Shown in pieces: positions 19,501 through 28,655 of a stretch of DNA of 29,023 nucleotides. The DNA is taken from positions 7,004 to 36,026 of the forward strand of contig JAOXYB010017186.1 in assembly GCA_028565635.1 (NCBI GenBank), in the 5' to 3' direction. The notes beneath the pieces were generated by a model. The model saw nothing but the letters and a program-made list of their open reading frames with translations. It was not told where the DNA came from and did no database searches. A program made the position numbers and the translations under genes. Position 1 is the stretch's first letter; each line of letters opens with the position of its first letter. This DNA is from Phoronis ovalis. Lineage: Eukaryota > Phoronida > Phoronidae.

Positions 19501-19519
19501 GGTCGTTAGTAATCAATAA
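12714..19519 (+). CDS. Gene B: GATA4/5/6-class zinc-finger transcription factor (5 coding exons), tandem paralogue of gene A
   Basis: Joined CDS is 12714-13530, 16464-16636, 17194-17319, 17638-17749 and 19140-19519, giving 535 aa with GT..AG introns in phases 1, 0, 0, 1, exactly as in gene A. ATG 12714 is the first in-frame ATG after TGA at 12687-12689. The N-terminal region has '[11 protein letters not shown]' (84-94) and '[17 protein letters not shown]' (160-176), both matched in gene A. Finger 1 has Cys 286, 289, 307 and 310; finger 2 has Cys 340, 343, 361 and 364; a basic tail ([18 protein letters not shown]) follows. The C-terminus carries 'PSPPKAVPV' (502-510). It should act as a nuclear WGATAR-binding regulator. 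Oddity: after finger 1 the usual NRPLI is replaced by SQQDD (320-324). The last intron contains repeats and an assembly gap, but the exons either side join in frame and match gene A. Confidence 0.92.
13531..16463 (+). other. Gene B intron 1 (about 2.9 kb)
   Basis: GTAAGT to 'cacctctgattggtag'. A+T rich throughout. A 109-codon ORF at 15585-15914 and several of 60-67 codons elsewhere lack domains and look like chance openings. No transposon ends or RNA genes were recognised. Confidence 0.75.
16464..16636 (+). CDS. Gene B exon 2: N-terminal GATA zinc finger with altered tail
   Basis: Encodes residues 273-330, [17 protein letters not shown] to KPQRRM. The finger itself is canonical ([20 protein letters not shown]). 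The tail reads [14 protein letters not shown], where gene A has [14 protein letters not shown], a same-length replacement introducing two acidic residues. The donor is ATG|GTACGT, phase 0. Confidence 0.93.
16637..17193 (+). other. Gene B intron 2 (557 bp)
   Basis: GTACGT to an acceptor ending 'gtattttgtatag'. A+T rich; nothing else recognisable. Confidence 0.8.
17194..17319 (+). CDS. Gene B exon 3: C-terminal GATA zinc finger
   Basis: Encodes residues 331-372, [13 protein letters not shown] to GLYYKLHQ. The finger is intact ([15 protein letters not shown]). The exon frame is open only within its splice sites, so it is easy to miss among overlapping ORFs in other frames. Its 126-base length equals gene A exon 3. 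The donor is CAG|GTATAT, weaker than gene A's GTAAGT. Confidence 0.93.
17320..17637 (+). other. Gene B intron 3 (318 bp)
   Basis: GTATAT to 'actttatttgtag'. No further feature seen. Confidence 0.8.
17638..17749 (+). CDS. Gene B exon 4: basic tail of the C-finger
   Basis: Encodes residues 373-409, [20 protein letters not shown] followed by a Ser/Arg/Thr/Pro stretch ([16 protein letters not shown]). The DNA-contacting arm is conserved with gene A, whereas the following linker is not. The donor is GCAGAGG|GTAGGT, phase 1. Confidence 0.92.
18131..18487. mobile_element. MITE-like element with terminal inverted repeats
   Basis: The left end has ccccggggagtac followed by gtagggatgtgcggc. The right end has gcggcacatcccta followed by gagtaccccccgg. 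These are inverted copies of each other, with the TAGGGATGTG block the best conserved, so the element is about 357 bp with imperfect TIRs of roughly 45 bp. The interior is a run of degenerate units of the type 'aatttggt..aaaaaaccggatcc'. No transposase is present, so it is non-autonomous. End sequences of this kind recur in invertebrate genomes as far as I recall. Target-site duplication is not obvious. Confidence 0.7.
18706..18947. repeat. 28-bp tandem minisatellite interrupted by an assembly gap
   Basis: Units begin gttactatctatctg and end ctactccgt. Copies start at 18706, 18734, 18762 and 18790, the last running into the gap; a further one or so follows it, with one base changed (tatatatc for tatctatc). 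The gap begins after 'gatct' and resumes with 'actccgt', exactly in register, so the array was almost certainly collapsed. Copy number cannot be read. Confidence 0.92.
18811..18910. other. Assembly gap of 100 N
   Basis: Exactly 100 N, a conventional placeholder length, lying inside the 28-bp repeat array of gene B intron 4. It interrupts no exon. Confidence 0.98.
19140..19519 (+). CDS. Gene B exon 5: C-terminal region
   Basis: Encodes residues 410-535, beginning [10 protein letters not shown] and ending VVSNQ with TAA at 19517-19519. It is Gln/Ser/Pro/His-rich. '[10 protein letters not shown]' aligns with gene A 'TPSPPKAIPV', which supports the exon despite a pyrimidine-poor acceptor ('attgtag'). 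The open frame before 19140 is intron. Gene B's extra length relative to A lies in exons 1 and 5. Confidence 0.88.
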
Positions 19520-19555
19520 CTTCTATTCAATTTTATTGCCCAAAGTTGCCATATT

Positions 19556-19561
19556 AATAAA
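19556..19561 (+). terminator. Candidate polyadenylation signal of gene B
   Basis: AATAAA 37 bases after the stop codon would give a very short 3' UTR. Another AATAAA at 20406-20411 would give about 0.9 kb. Sequence alone does not decide between them. Confidence 0.4.
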
Positions 19562-19900
19562 GGTATTATGAATAACGAATGAGTTATATTTCGAGTATAT
19601 GAGACAGAGATTGTTTTGTTCCACATTGTATTGCTTATTGCTTTGCCAGTGCCGTATTCTTGCCGTTGTAATCGTTGGAAGTTTAATATCTACCTCACCA
19701 TTAATATTGAATCTAAAATTTTAATTTTGCTTCGACATTCATATTACGATATTCTATAGGATATAGTTTCATGGTTTCTTTAAAAGTACCATAAATTGCG
19801 TTTCATTTTAATTTGCAATTTTAAAACAAACACATTAAGTGATTTTATATCATTACCTGTAAGTAGCTGGATAGAATGTCAAATTACATGTGCTGATAGT

Positions 19901-19945
19901 ATGGACATTGTGTATGTATGGACATTGTGTATGTATGGACATTGT
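19901..19945. repeat. 17-bp tandem repeat, about 2.6 copies
   Basis: Units of atggacattgtgtatgt start at 19901 and 19918, and a partial unit starts at 19935. They lie downstream of gene B and may fall in its longer 3' UTR. Confidence 0.9.
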
Positions 19946-20144
19946 CCTCATTTGGTAAGACACAATCGAAATGTTCATTATAGCTAGCATGAGTAGCTGT
20001 TGTGGTGTTTACGTGAATAGTTAATTGTCTGGCTTTTTGTGTTATAGTAATTTTACGTTAAATTGATAAAGCAGTACAGGAACATTCGGTTGTGATGTTT
20101 ATTCACCTAGTATAGAAATATATGCCAAACTAAACGCTTGCAAT

Positions 20145-20166
20145 TTTTTCGAGATGCATCGAAAAA
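20145..20166. other. Perfect 8-bp stem hairpin
   Basis: TTTTTCGA (20145-20152) and TCGAAAAA (20159-20166) are perfect inverted copies around a 6-base loop. Role unknown; it lies between the two candidate gene B poly(A) sites. Confidence 0.5.
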
Positions 20167-20594
20167 CCGATGCTGTAATGTTGCTTATGTATACCATGTA
20201 TATTTGAATAACTGAAAATTTTATGTATATATAGTTTATTTGTTAAAAGTTGGTTAAAGAATCGTATTCGGTAATAACCTTATGACTTACAATTGGATAT
20301 ATTTTTGAAAATTTTAATTATGCCACAAATCTTGCCTTAACCTTGCTCAATGATTATTGTTGCCGACAATCAAAACTTATTATCAATTGTTAATTACAAT
20401 ATTACAATAAAATAATGTTAATTTAAGAATGACAATCAAAATGTAATAAACAGTATGTTTTCATTTTGTTAATTTTTTACATGAAAGAGCCATGTACATA
20501 TATGCCGCGCAGTGGACAAGCGAGGTTAAAAACAATGAATTGAACAAAAGTGTGTAACTCATTTAAATCCATAACATAACTAAATATTAACGGT

Positions 20595-20634
20595 CTACTA
20601 GTTAACACTGATTACTACTAGTTAACACTGATTA
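20595..20634. repeat. Two perfect 20-bp tandem repeats
   Basis: ctactagttaacactgatta occurs at 20595-20614 and again at 20615-20634, with the next bases starting a third copy. Intergenic; no function evident. Confidence 0.9.
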
Positions 20635-20974
20635 CTACATGCATGTGTGGTAAAATATAAATATAAAGATGTATGTGAAAATTTAACAAGAAAACAACAG
20701 AATTATCCTGATTTTTTTTTTCATGAAAAAACTAATATTGTTCAAGGATGCAGCGTAAATATTTTTCGTATTATATCGATCCATCAAAAAGTATTTCAAT
20801 TCAATTTCAATATAATTCTGCCAGAAACTGAGTCTTACTTTTGCAGAAAAACTAATATAATATCGATGATTAACTATATATTAAGTAAAAGCATATCAAA
20901 TACACACTACAATCAACCACTACAAACAATACATCTACTTCTAAGAACAAACAACAATAACTGACTTATGGCCT

Positions 20975-20980
20975 TTTATT
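20975..20980 (-). terminator. Candidate polyadenylation signal of gene C
   Basis: TTTATT on the + strand is AATAAA on the - strand, 150 bases beyond the gene C stop codon. Position is appropriate for a short 3' UTR. Confidence 0.5.
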
Positions 20981-21129
20981 ATCCTAAGGATTCCTAGCCA
21001 CAATAAATAGTACGCCGCATACTATGGCCTAAACATGTACAACAATGCCGCCAGAACTAGCGTACTAGTTCCATTTTTATCGCGACATGCAAAGGGGACA
21101 TAACTGAAACGCTTCCAAATGTATGGTAC

Positions 21130-21478
21130 TTAAAAAGAATATTTTAAGCCCGGGATTTTAACCTTTCCTTGCATTAGTTTTCCTGTTAACAATGAAGCAG
21201 AGTGTTCCGTAATATACTGCATTTTACCCTCTTTACCAATGTCTTCCCAAATGCGAAAATAATCTTTATCAATATTTGCTTTGACGGTTGTCAATTGGCA
21301 ACAAGGACACCAGATTCCACATAATGGCGTGTCAACGTTTCTTTCGCACTGTAGAGGATGCGATATCGATATTGATTTCATTATAGGTAATCTTTCGACG
21401 TCAAATAAATGTGTTGTTCCTTCTTCATTGCAACAGGCTGCAATTTTGCTACTGTCAGGAGTAAAGGCTACAAAGTAT
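21130..21478 (-). CDS. Gene C last exon
   Basis: The acceptor is 'tcatttacag'. It reads YFVAFTPDSSKIAACC, then THLFDVE, a Cys-rich patch (CGIWCPCC) and a C-terminus ending PGLKYSF with TAA. The first ATG in this stretch is internal, so the exon reaches about 100 bases upstream of the ATG-initiated ORF. Confidence 0.78.
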
Positions 21479-23476
21479 CTGTAAATGAAAGAATAACGTG
21501 GTATGTAGCTATCTGCTTTACAGTTTGTAAAATGGATTACAATACCTACCTAGCTGTTAAAGGTGTCTCATTGTTTAATATGACTTATGATATCCACTTA
21601 CATATAGGATGCAACTTGAAATAAATAATACCGTTATTGGTATTTTTGGATAAGAGTAGATATGTATACGAGCCTTTTTGTCATTTACAGCAAATTTATT
21701 TTTTAACATCATTACAACTTTGTTCATTTCATACTATAAAGACAAATTGAGAAAGTTATTGACACTCGATCAATCCGAGTAATAAACATTAAGTAACTGG
21801 TGGATATATCAGTCTGAATAAATCCACCCGCTAGTGGTTGTTGTGTATCTTTAGATGAGAAGGTACGCCGCAACACTGGTGAATATAATACATGAAGGCC
21901 GTGAAAGAGTACTTTCTGATCAAACCAGTTAGTACATTCTCTGCGTGATAGAAATGTGCGTACAAAACAATAATCTGGACTGAAGCACTCAACAGAATTA
22001 TTGTTGGTTCATATGTATAAAGCATTTCTGTCTTACAAAGACACATGATATAGATTGCATCGGCGGCAGCTAGCCTGTACATATGCACAGAGTGGAGTAT
22101 TGCATAAACCATAGAGAATATACGATTTATCAGTATAAATATTTTCAGATATATTTTCAAATACCTGTACGGTCCGGGTCGATGGGGTACTTCGTATTCG
22201 TCAAGAATACCCATCTCTTCCATCTTGCCTTTCGTAACATTTAGATGAAATAAGATCAATCGTAACTTGTATTTTTCTGTCATCTGCAAAAATCAAACAT
22301 TTTAATTGTCAATTAATTAAAGAAAATTGTGTATACACAACCAAAGATTTTTCAATTTAGTTTTTTAGTTGCTTACGGATTATCAACTTCATCAACGTAG
22401 CTACATACACTCTGATTGCCTTTTTATATTCATTTATTTCTTCTACGCATGCTAACATTGGGAAACATATGTTATAAATCATCCGCCCCTTCATCCCTGG
22501 AATGAGTTCATCACATATTTTGGCAGGTGATGAAGGCAAATAGAATGTACAGTATGAAACTCACCTGTAATATGATAACCATGGAACCATCTGGTGACAT
22601 AGCAGTGTCAATGGGATACTGATCTTTCGTAATATCATCAGCGAATACATGTATATCATCTGATTGTGGTAGAACACAAATGTTTTGTACTTCTGAATTC
22701 TTCTGAGTGCTATGCCATACGTACACTTTCCACTGATTATCGACTGTGATAATCGGCGACGACAATGGAAGGAAAACATAGCCACGAAAATCTTTAACTC
22801 TAAACATGTGATCAATTCCTCCTTCATGATTGGCAGTAAACATATCAATAACTACATGTTTGTTATCGACTACTGGAATATCTATAAATCCGGACACCAA
22901 AAAGTGTTTGTTCTGCTCATTACTTGATCCGGACGCCAACAATTGTTTGCTCTGCTCAAAATCATTACTTGCCTTGTCACAAAATCTATAGTCAGTCACC
23001 TGGTAGATGTACGTTTCTAGATCCTTATCTTTATCTGTTTGTCCAAGGTTTGATTTGAAATCTTCCTCTTTCTTCTTAGTTGGAACAAAATTAAGTTGAT
23101 TAGATTTAGGTTGTATAGTCCAAGTATACAGTCTAGACCTCTGTGTTGTATCTTGATACTTCTTGCCAGCATCTAGTAGCACCATTGAACCGTCTTCTGA
23201 CCAAGATGGAGGCAATGAATAATATGTATCAGGTGTAGTTAAGTTCTCCATTTTAGTAAGATGTTTGACAAGCTTCACTTCTGTTTCACAAATAATTTCC
23301 AATTCATTGTCTATTTTAAAGCAGATTGCGTGCATACCAACTTCTTTCGATCCATACTTCCAATATATTGTCTGTATGAGCAACCGATTTGTAATTTCAT
23401 GAAAAGCAATGTGATCATACTTTTGGAATTCTCCTTCTGTTTCCAAACTAATGTCAACTGGTTTTAGTCCGCAAAT
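21130..23476 (-). CDS. Gene C: WD40/beta-propeller-like protein of unknown identity (at least three exons)
   Basis: Solid exons in transcript order are 23476-22565, 22283-22165 and 21478-21130, joining in frame (phases 0 and 2) to TAA at 21132-21130 and encoding 459 aa. The codon before 23476 is not in this exon: 'ttttgcag' is an acceptor, so the N-terminus lies upstream (see 24029-24082). Propeller-type cues are repeated strand starts of the form 'SEDGSMVLL', 'SPDGSMVII' and 'TPDSSKIAA', plus 'NQWKVYVWH' and 'THLFDVE'. These resemble WD40 blades with poor WD signatures. Exon 1 also contains an internal duplication rich in Gln and Ser (about residues 172-196) and a charged segment. I do not recognise the family. 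A scaffold in a protein complex is the usual role of such folds, but nothing here identifies partners. It converges on gene B. Confidence 0.75.
21479..22164 (-). other. Gene C last intron (about 0.69 kb)
   Basis: GTATTT to 'catttacag'. Unusually, the reading frame of the preceding exon stays open for 111 further codons into this intron, to a stop at 21831. It also contains a 20-base sequence (21810-21829) that recurs near 28620. Confidence 0.6.
22165..22283 (-). CDS. Gene C exon (MTEKYKLRL segment)
   Basis: A 119-base exon following 'gatttttgcag', reading MTEKYKLRLILFHL to HRPGPYR, with donor ACAG|GTATTT, phase 2. Joined to the main exon it continues a beta-strand pattern (GSMVIILQ-MTEKYKLRLILFHL). 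The intron between (22564-22284) holds a possible cryptic exon with no support. Confidence 0.75.
22565..23476 (-). CDS. Gene C main exon (304 codons)
   Basis: Begins ICGLKPVDIS after 'attttgcag' and ends 'SPDGSMVIILQ' at CAG|GTGAGT, phase 0 at both ends. This is the longest coding stretch on the - strand, and its balanced composition differs clearly from its A+T-rich surroundings. Overlapping + and - strand ORFs here are shadows. Confidence 0.85.
22888..22969 (-). repeat. Degenerate internal duplication in the gene C main exon
   Basis: Two similar blocks, each containing tccggac(a/g)ccaa followed by 'gtttg(t/c)tctgctca' and 'attactt', lie next to each other. At protein level they read EQSKQLLASG and EQNKHFLVSG. 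It is a small in-frame duplication within a probable surface loop between blades. Confidence 0.7.
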
Positions 23477-24028
23477 CTGCAAAATAAAAGGAAGTGAGCA
23501 AATGTAATTATCTGTTCAATACTGTAAGTTTTTTTTTAAACGTACCTAAAAGTCTCTTATGTGAAGCCACTACCTCAATCTACGTAGCAAGATTAGCCAA
23601 TCATATACGTGACTGTCCTAGGTTACACCATATCACAAGAATCAAATCTTGAATTTTAAATTGTAAAGAAGGTATTCCTAAATCTTTCGGAACACTCGCA
23701 AATTGTGAAGTTCTGTGTCCAGCTCTGCTATTTCATGCTTGTTTATTCACCTTCGTCTTTGTTATATTTATGTGTGACACTTTACCTTTTTACTACACAT
23801 GTCCTCCTGGCTTGAATCCATCACGCTCTTCTTTTAAATTAATCCTAAACCTGTCAATAGTTATTTGTACCTATAACAAATGAAAAACGAAATGAAAACT
23901 GCTTGATATTCCAGTAGCGTTTATCATGAAATACAATAATTTTTAATCACGGAAGAAAAATCAGAAGTTGCCCGGAATATATACTATACATATAAATTAA
24001 ATATGTTCTATGTAGTAACCCTACCTAC

Positions 24029-24082
24029 CGTAATAGTCCCTTTTATGTAATAACCCAGTACTGAGTTTGCACACAACGGCAT
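24029..24082 (-). CDS. Tentative first coding exon of gene C
   Basis: An 18-codon stretch MPLCANSVLGYYIKGTIT ends at ACG|GTAGGT in phase 0, exactly what the 23476 acceptor needs, and joins as YYIKGTIT-ICGLKPVDIS. With it the protein would be 477 aa. The frame stays open farther upstream to about 24199, so the exon could be longer. The Kozak context is weak. The alternative is that the first exon lies farther upstream or beyond the window. Confidence 0.3.
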
Positions 24083-25401
24083 GCAAATAAAAACAACCAC
24101 TGTACATAATATCTTTCCCACAACGTAGCAGGACAATGTGATCCTTGCCTTTATCTCTTGCAGTACACAGATATCACAACAGGTACCACTATGTTTCAAA
24201 AATTATGATAAATTTTTCATACTGAAATACCGCACTTACGGCCAGCTTCTAATTTTTAATCCCGAAATTACACATGTGTTCGTACCGTCGGGATTCTTTG
24301 CTGTTAGGATTACTTGTAATCATATACAATCCTTCAGGTATCCGGTAGAGTTGTAGCGCACATCCCCCATTTATTGACTGCCAAATAGTAGTTTTAATAT
24401 ACATGTTATACTATATTCGCTAATATTTTGTTTTTACATTCGCACCAAATATTGGAATCATTTCTGGGAGAGAGAGTATAAAGTGTGGCTAATCATGCTC
24501 GTTAACGGCATCCAAAAAAACTCTAAACAGTAGGTACCCTTTCCAAGACCAAACAATTAGAAAATATTACACTTTGCAAAACAACTAACGTTTTAGTATA
24601 ACATAGACATACAGAGTCAGGATCGGAAACATGATAATCGAGTACTGTGAAATATATGTTGCGTGTGAATTGTTCGTCCTTTATAGTATGGATTAGTTAT
24701 TTATCAGTTATAAACTGGTAGAGGAGGCGATATAGTGATGTTGTAATCCGGAAAATATAATAACGTTATTGTATTATATATCGAGGATTATAATATCAGT
24801 ATATCGCCCAGTTTGCAAATATTTTATTGCATATCTTCACCAAATTTAGGACATACCTTCACCCCGCACATGCAACTAATAAGTCGAAGGATAGGACCAA
24901 TATATAAGTGCTGTTAATTGAAAATTGCCCAGCCTAATTCATTGTTTATACCTACATGTTAAATTATATTAGAAACGTAATCTTTCAATGTTTTAAAAAT
25001 TCTTTCCATAAAATGTAATTTTTTAAATTGAGCCTTAATTTTCATAAAAATGATTTAAAAGATTTAATAGACTGTGGTAAATGAAAGTTTGACAGTTAAA
25101 CGCAATTTTATTACTATTATATAAATTCGAATATTAGTATAGTAGGGTTTGATTTACTATTTTAACCAATGTGCAATGCTAGCATGGTTACACTTGCCAC
25201 CAACCTCAGACACCAGCTTCGGGTCCTCAAAAAGTCAGTTTTTCTTGAAAAAAAATGTAAATCAAATTTGTGAAATAGATTATATACAACTTAAACAACA
25301 GACTCGAGATCTCACCGATGTGTCTACAATAATTAAAATGTGATCATTATATGTATATATGTATATGCAAATACCAAATACCTGAATTAATTACATATTT
25401 C

Positions 25402-25429
25402 ATATATAATATATATATATATATATATA
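25402..25429. repeat. AT dinucleotide microsatellite
   Basis: About 28 bases of nearly pure AT/TA alternation, with one short break near its start. Confidence 0.9.
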
Positions 25430-26592
25430 CTCGTCGTACTCGTTTACTGGGCTAAGAAAAGCCAGCTGTGCGTATAGTTTCGCGTAGATATGTTGAGAAA
25501 GGTATATTACAGCGTTATAAATGCCAACAGTCTGGTTAGCCTATTAGGTAAATTCACCTATTAACATGTGACTGAATTGTCCAATAAGAATACAGTATCA
25601 AAGTGAGGTGTGTAATAATACATATATGGAAATTCATGGTACTGTATTTGGGAGGTAGGGCAAACCTGGCTTGCAAACCATTCCTGATGTGGAATTAGTA
25701 GTTGTTTATTTCTATCACAGTTTCACAAATACCAGCTGTGGGTAAAAGAAATTTATGGCCATAACTTTATATATAATTAAAATTCTCTTCACTTGGTATA
25801 TATATATGTATTACGTTTTTTATTTGTTACCATACAAATTACCTGTATTTAGATTTGCTGGTGTATATCGTAATCTGGTAAATTTAGGAAAAAGATGTAT
25901 TTTATCTTCATGTTTTAAACCGCAATGTGCAAACTATCAGATGTGAATCATAACATTATATATTGTTAATAAATATGATGGTTGTTTGTAATTGATGACA
26001 ATAAAAATAATATAATGTAGTTGTATTCCTTCAAATAACTTAGACTAGTATAAATGGTACATTTTTAATCCCACAGTGAAATAAAGGACACTAGTAGTAT
26101 TTTAATTTAGATAATATTATACTATATTGTGTTTTATCACAAGTGACAAGTTCTAATGTACTATGAGAAATATTTTGAAAAGTTTTCAGCTTGCAAGATT
26201 CAATATTTATTTTATATATTCAATTTATTTTATATTACCAACATAAGGTTAACATTTATTTTTGTAAAGTTATGTATCGTTTAGCCGGCCAAATAATAAT
26301 TTGAAAAGTTTGCTTTGGGGGCTAACCTCTCCCGTATTCTTTTAATACCATATTTGGTTCGTATTCTTGCGATTTGGTGTGTGTTTGGGAACCGTATTTA
26401 CCAAATATCTTTTTCTAACAGTTAAAAACATGGAAATCATGCGAAAATGGCCAAATATAAAGGGACGCAACTTTTTTATGATTTTATATGCTATTTTTTC
26501 CAAGTTTTAACATGTTGTTTTCATATTAGTTGCTACTTCAAATTGTGTAATATTTCATATCTTGACAAACAAAATTAAAATCTTTCACCAAA

Positions 26593-26766
26593 ATGAGCTT
26601 TCTACCATCATGGTTGTTTACTTTGCTACTAGCCACTGGTGCAAACATAGTTGTCATGGCAACCAACTATTTTGAATTTACAAAAATGTTGTTGATGTTA
26701 AACTTCTCGTTTTTTGCAGGAATAAGTGGCGCCCGGGACATAAATCTTTATACTGGAAGCCGATAG
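26593..26766 (+). CDS. Possible small hydrophobic ORF (57 aa)
   Basis: ATG 26593 (A at -3) reads MSFLPSWLFTLLLATG, a signal-peptide or membrane-segment pattern, then a second hydrophobic stretch (KMLLMLNFSFFAG) and stops at TAG 26764-26766. I do not recognise it. Inside it 'cgttttttgcag' at 26708-26719 is a strong acceptor leading into a different frame open to 26846 (NKWRPGHKSLYWKP...). Either may be chance. Confidence 0.2.
   Translation: MSFLPSWLFTLLLATGANIVVMATNYFEFTKMLLMLNFSFFAGISGARDINLYTGSR
26650..26663. promoter_or_regulatory. RFX X-box-like palindrome
   Basis: GTTGTCATGGCAAC differs at one position from the imperfect palindrome GTTRCCATGGYAAC, the known binding consensus of RFX factors. 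In animals such sites often lie near promoters of ciliary genes. It lies within the small 57-aa ORF, so it may equally be part of coding or repeat sequence. Confidence 0.4.
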
Positions 26767-28015
26767 CATATGTTACTGACTATGAAATTGGTCCGTTGCA
26801 TGTAGTGCGCAAGAAAAATATTTGTCATTCATGTAAGATCTTGTAGTTATTTTTATAATTATTGAGCTTGTATTTATATTAGTTTTTTTTTTGCTAGCTG
26901 GAATTACGTACAGTCCGCGTACAGCTCTGATCATGGCCATTATTTTATCATGACTAGCCCTTGATCTATATTGCTGTTTACAGATGTTAGAAATACCCCT
27001 CAGAAATAAAGTAAAAGTGAAATAAAACCATATACAGCCACCTTGTAATACGTATTTTAAAGTATTTTAATATAAATGAATCGACAGAGTTAAGTTACTA
27101 TGCAGGTTGCTATGTATGTTCGCCATATTGAATTGACACGAGTACCGCGAAACTGAGGTCGACAATCGATGTTAGATTAAATTCAATCAAATATGGTTTT
27201 AATTCGGGTTGTTTTAATTTTGAATTATACATAAAACAGTACTTAAAAATAACATATTTTTTTATATATCTTGTGGGATTAAAATGTTTAGCTTAACATA
27301 AAATCTATTTCAAATCCGTGTATCCCCTGCCCAGGGTGAATTTTACACAGGGTATCTTTTTCGGAAAGTTATTTAGTTATATAGTTATATAGCGTGTTAC
27401 ACTTTTGAGGGGAAAAATAAAATTGAAAATACTTTTGTTTGCTGCACATTTTTAAAAAGCCAATACGGCTGATGTATGGGACATATGTAAATATAAACAA
27501 ATATAATAATTTTAAACATGGACAGAATTGGCTGTATGTTTTATACAGAATTATTTGTCTACGTCAGCTTTGCTATATATCATGTTACATCTGGTTTGTG
27601 CAACATTTTTTTAATTTCATTGTCTAGATAATCTTGTAATAATTAAAAATATCTTAACTTAACATTTAAAAATCGTCTATAATATATATCCTTTCCAATG
27701 ATGTACAATAAAAGTATATATTTCTAGTAGATGTATTTTTAAACTATTTAATTCTGTCAACAGCTACCACATATTGACGGTGAAAATTGTACCAATATAT
27801 ATTGTGAGCGGCATATTATAACTTACATATTTTGGTATATTGTCAACATAATTTTATAACTTGTACATGATCCAGATTACATTATGTGTTGTTTTATGTT
27901 TGACCTGTAGATTATCTTACAGCCCATTGCAATGTGCCTATATATGTATATAACCATGATCAAAACTTTGCAAAGTAAGAAACAAATAACTTCGTAATAT
28001 ATGTCCTGATGGCAA

Positions 28016-28057
28016 CCAATCAAAAGATTGCCTTGTTGTGATTGGCTTTACTTTATA
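28016..28057 (+). promoter_or_regulatory. Promoter-like CCAAT / ATTGG / TTTATAA arrangement
   Basis: CCAAT at 28016-28020, ATTGG (inverted CCAAT) at 28041-28045 and CTTTATAA at 28051 precede an ATG at 28124 in a strong context (A at -3, G at +4). GGCAACC and GTTGCC half-sites flank the group. The pattern suggests a core promoter, but the downstream ORF is only 34 codons. Confidence 0.2.
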
Positions 28058-28655
28058 ACCGTTTAGCGTATTTTGTTGCCAGGACTGAAGTCAGAAACAT
28101 CCTGGCTGTGCAATTCAAAGAAAATGGAAGTCTTAGCTTGTCTTCATAAATCTAATAACACATATCAAAGCGAGCAAATAGATACATCGCAACAACTTAC
28201 ATGTACCATGAAACTGGGCCAAAATTAATCGAATGAATATGTTACACCGTTTTCAATTTATAATCGTCTTTTCCTAGTTACATACAGCACTAACAATGCT
28301 AATCTAATTAGAACTTAATTAATAATAGACTATTTGCATGCACTTGAGGGCGCTACAGTCAGACTCTTTCAATACCGACATCCTTTACTTATACATAAAT
28401 GTTTTTTTAATCTGACTTTTAATTAGAAAAGCTTTAACCGGTGAAAATTTAACAACATAAAAAATATTAATAAATAGTTGTTTATGTATTGACATGCTCA
28501 CAAAAAGGGGGGGTATTTCTTAGATCAGAGAACATAGAATTTTTTTGGGTTTTAGCTCAGCATGTATAAAGGATGCGTTTTTGAATGAACTATGTCATTG
28601 TTTATTCACAGAATGCGACCAGTCTGAATAAATCCATCCATGTTTACGTACCTTC

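Larger units (their letters stand above)
19520..21129. other. Convergent intergenic region, 3' ends of genes B and C
   Basis: Contains the gene B 3' UTR, two small tandem repeats and a perfect hairpin, with the gene C 3' UTR at the right edge. A 105-codon + strand ORF at 20647-20964 is rich in Asn, Ile, Lys and Phe codons as expected of random A+T-rich DNA, and shows no domain. Confidence 0.6.

Noticed and set aside
20647-20964. 105-codon + strand ORF between genes B and C
   Set aside because: It is dominated by Asn, Ile, Lys and Phe codons and a T-run, and shows no domain. This is what A+T-rich noncoding DNA gives.
22357-22539. Possible extra gene C exon in the intron 22564-22284
   Set aside because: Using it needs a poor acceptor and a shifted junction; direct joining of 22565 to 22283 is in phase and keeps the strand pattern.
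23547-23640. Donor-like GTACGT on the - strand just upstream of the gene C main exon
   Set aside because: The required phase would place TAG as the last codon before the junction, so it cannot be a coding exon in this frame.
24240-24360. Donor-like GTAAGT on the - strand near 24.23 kb as a gene C first exon
   Set aside because: In the needed phase a TAG lies four codons before the junction.
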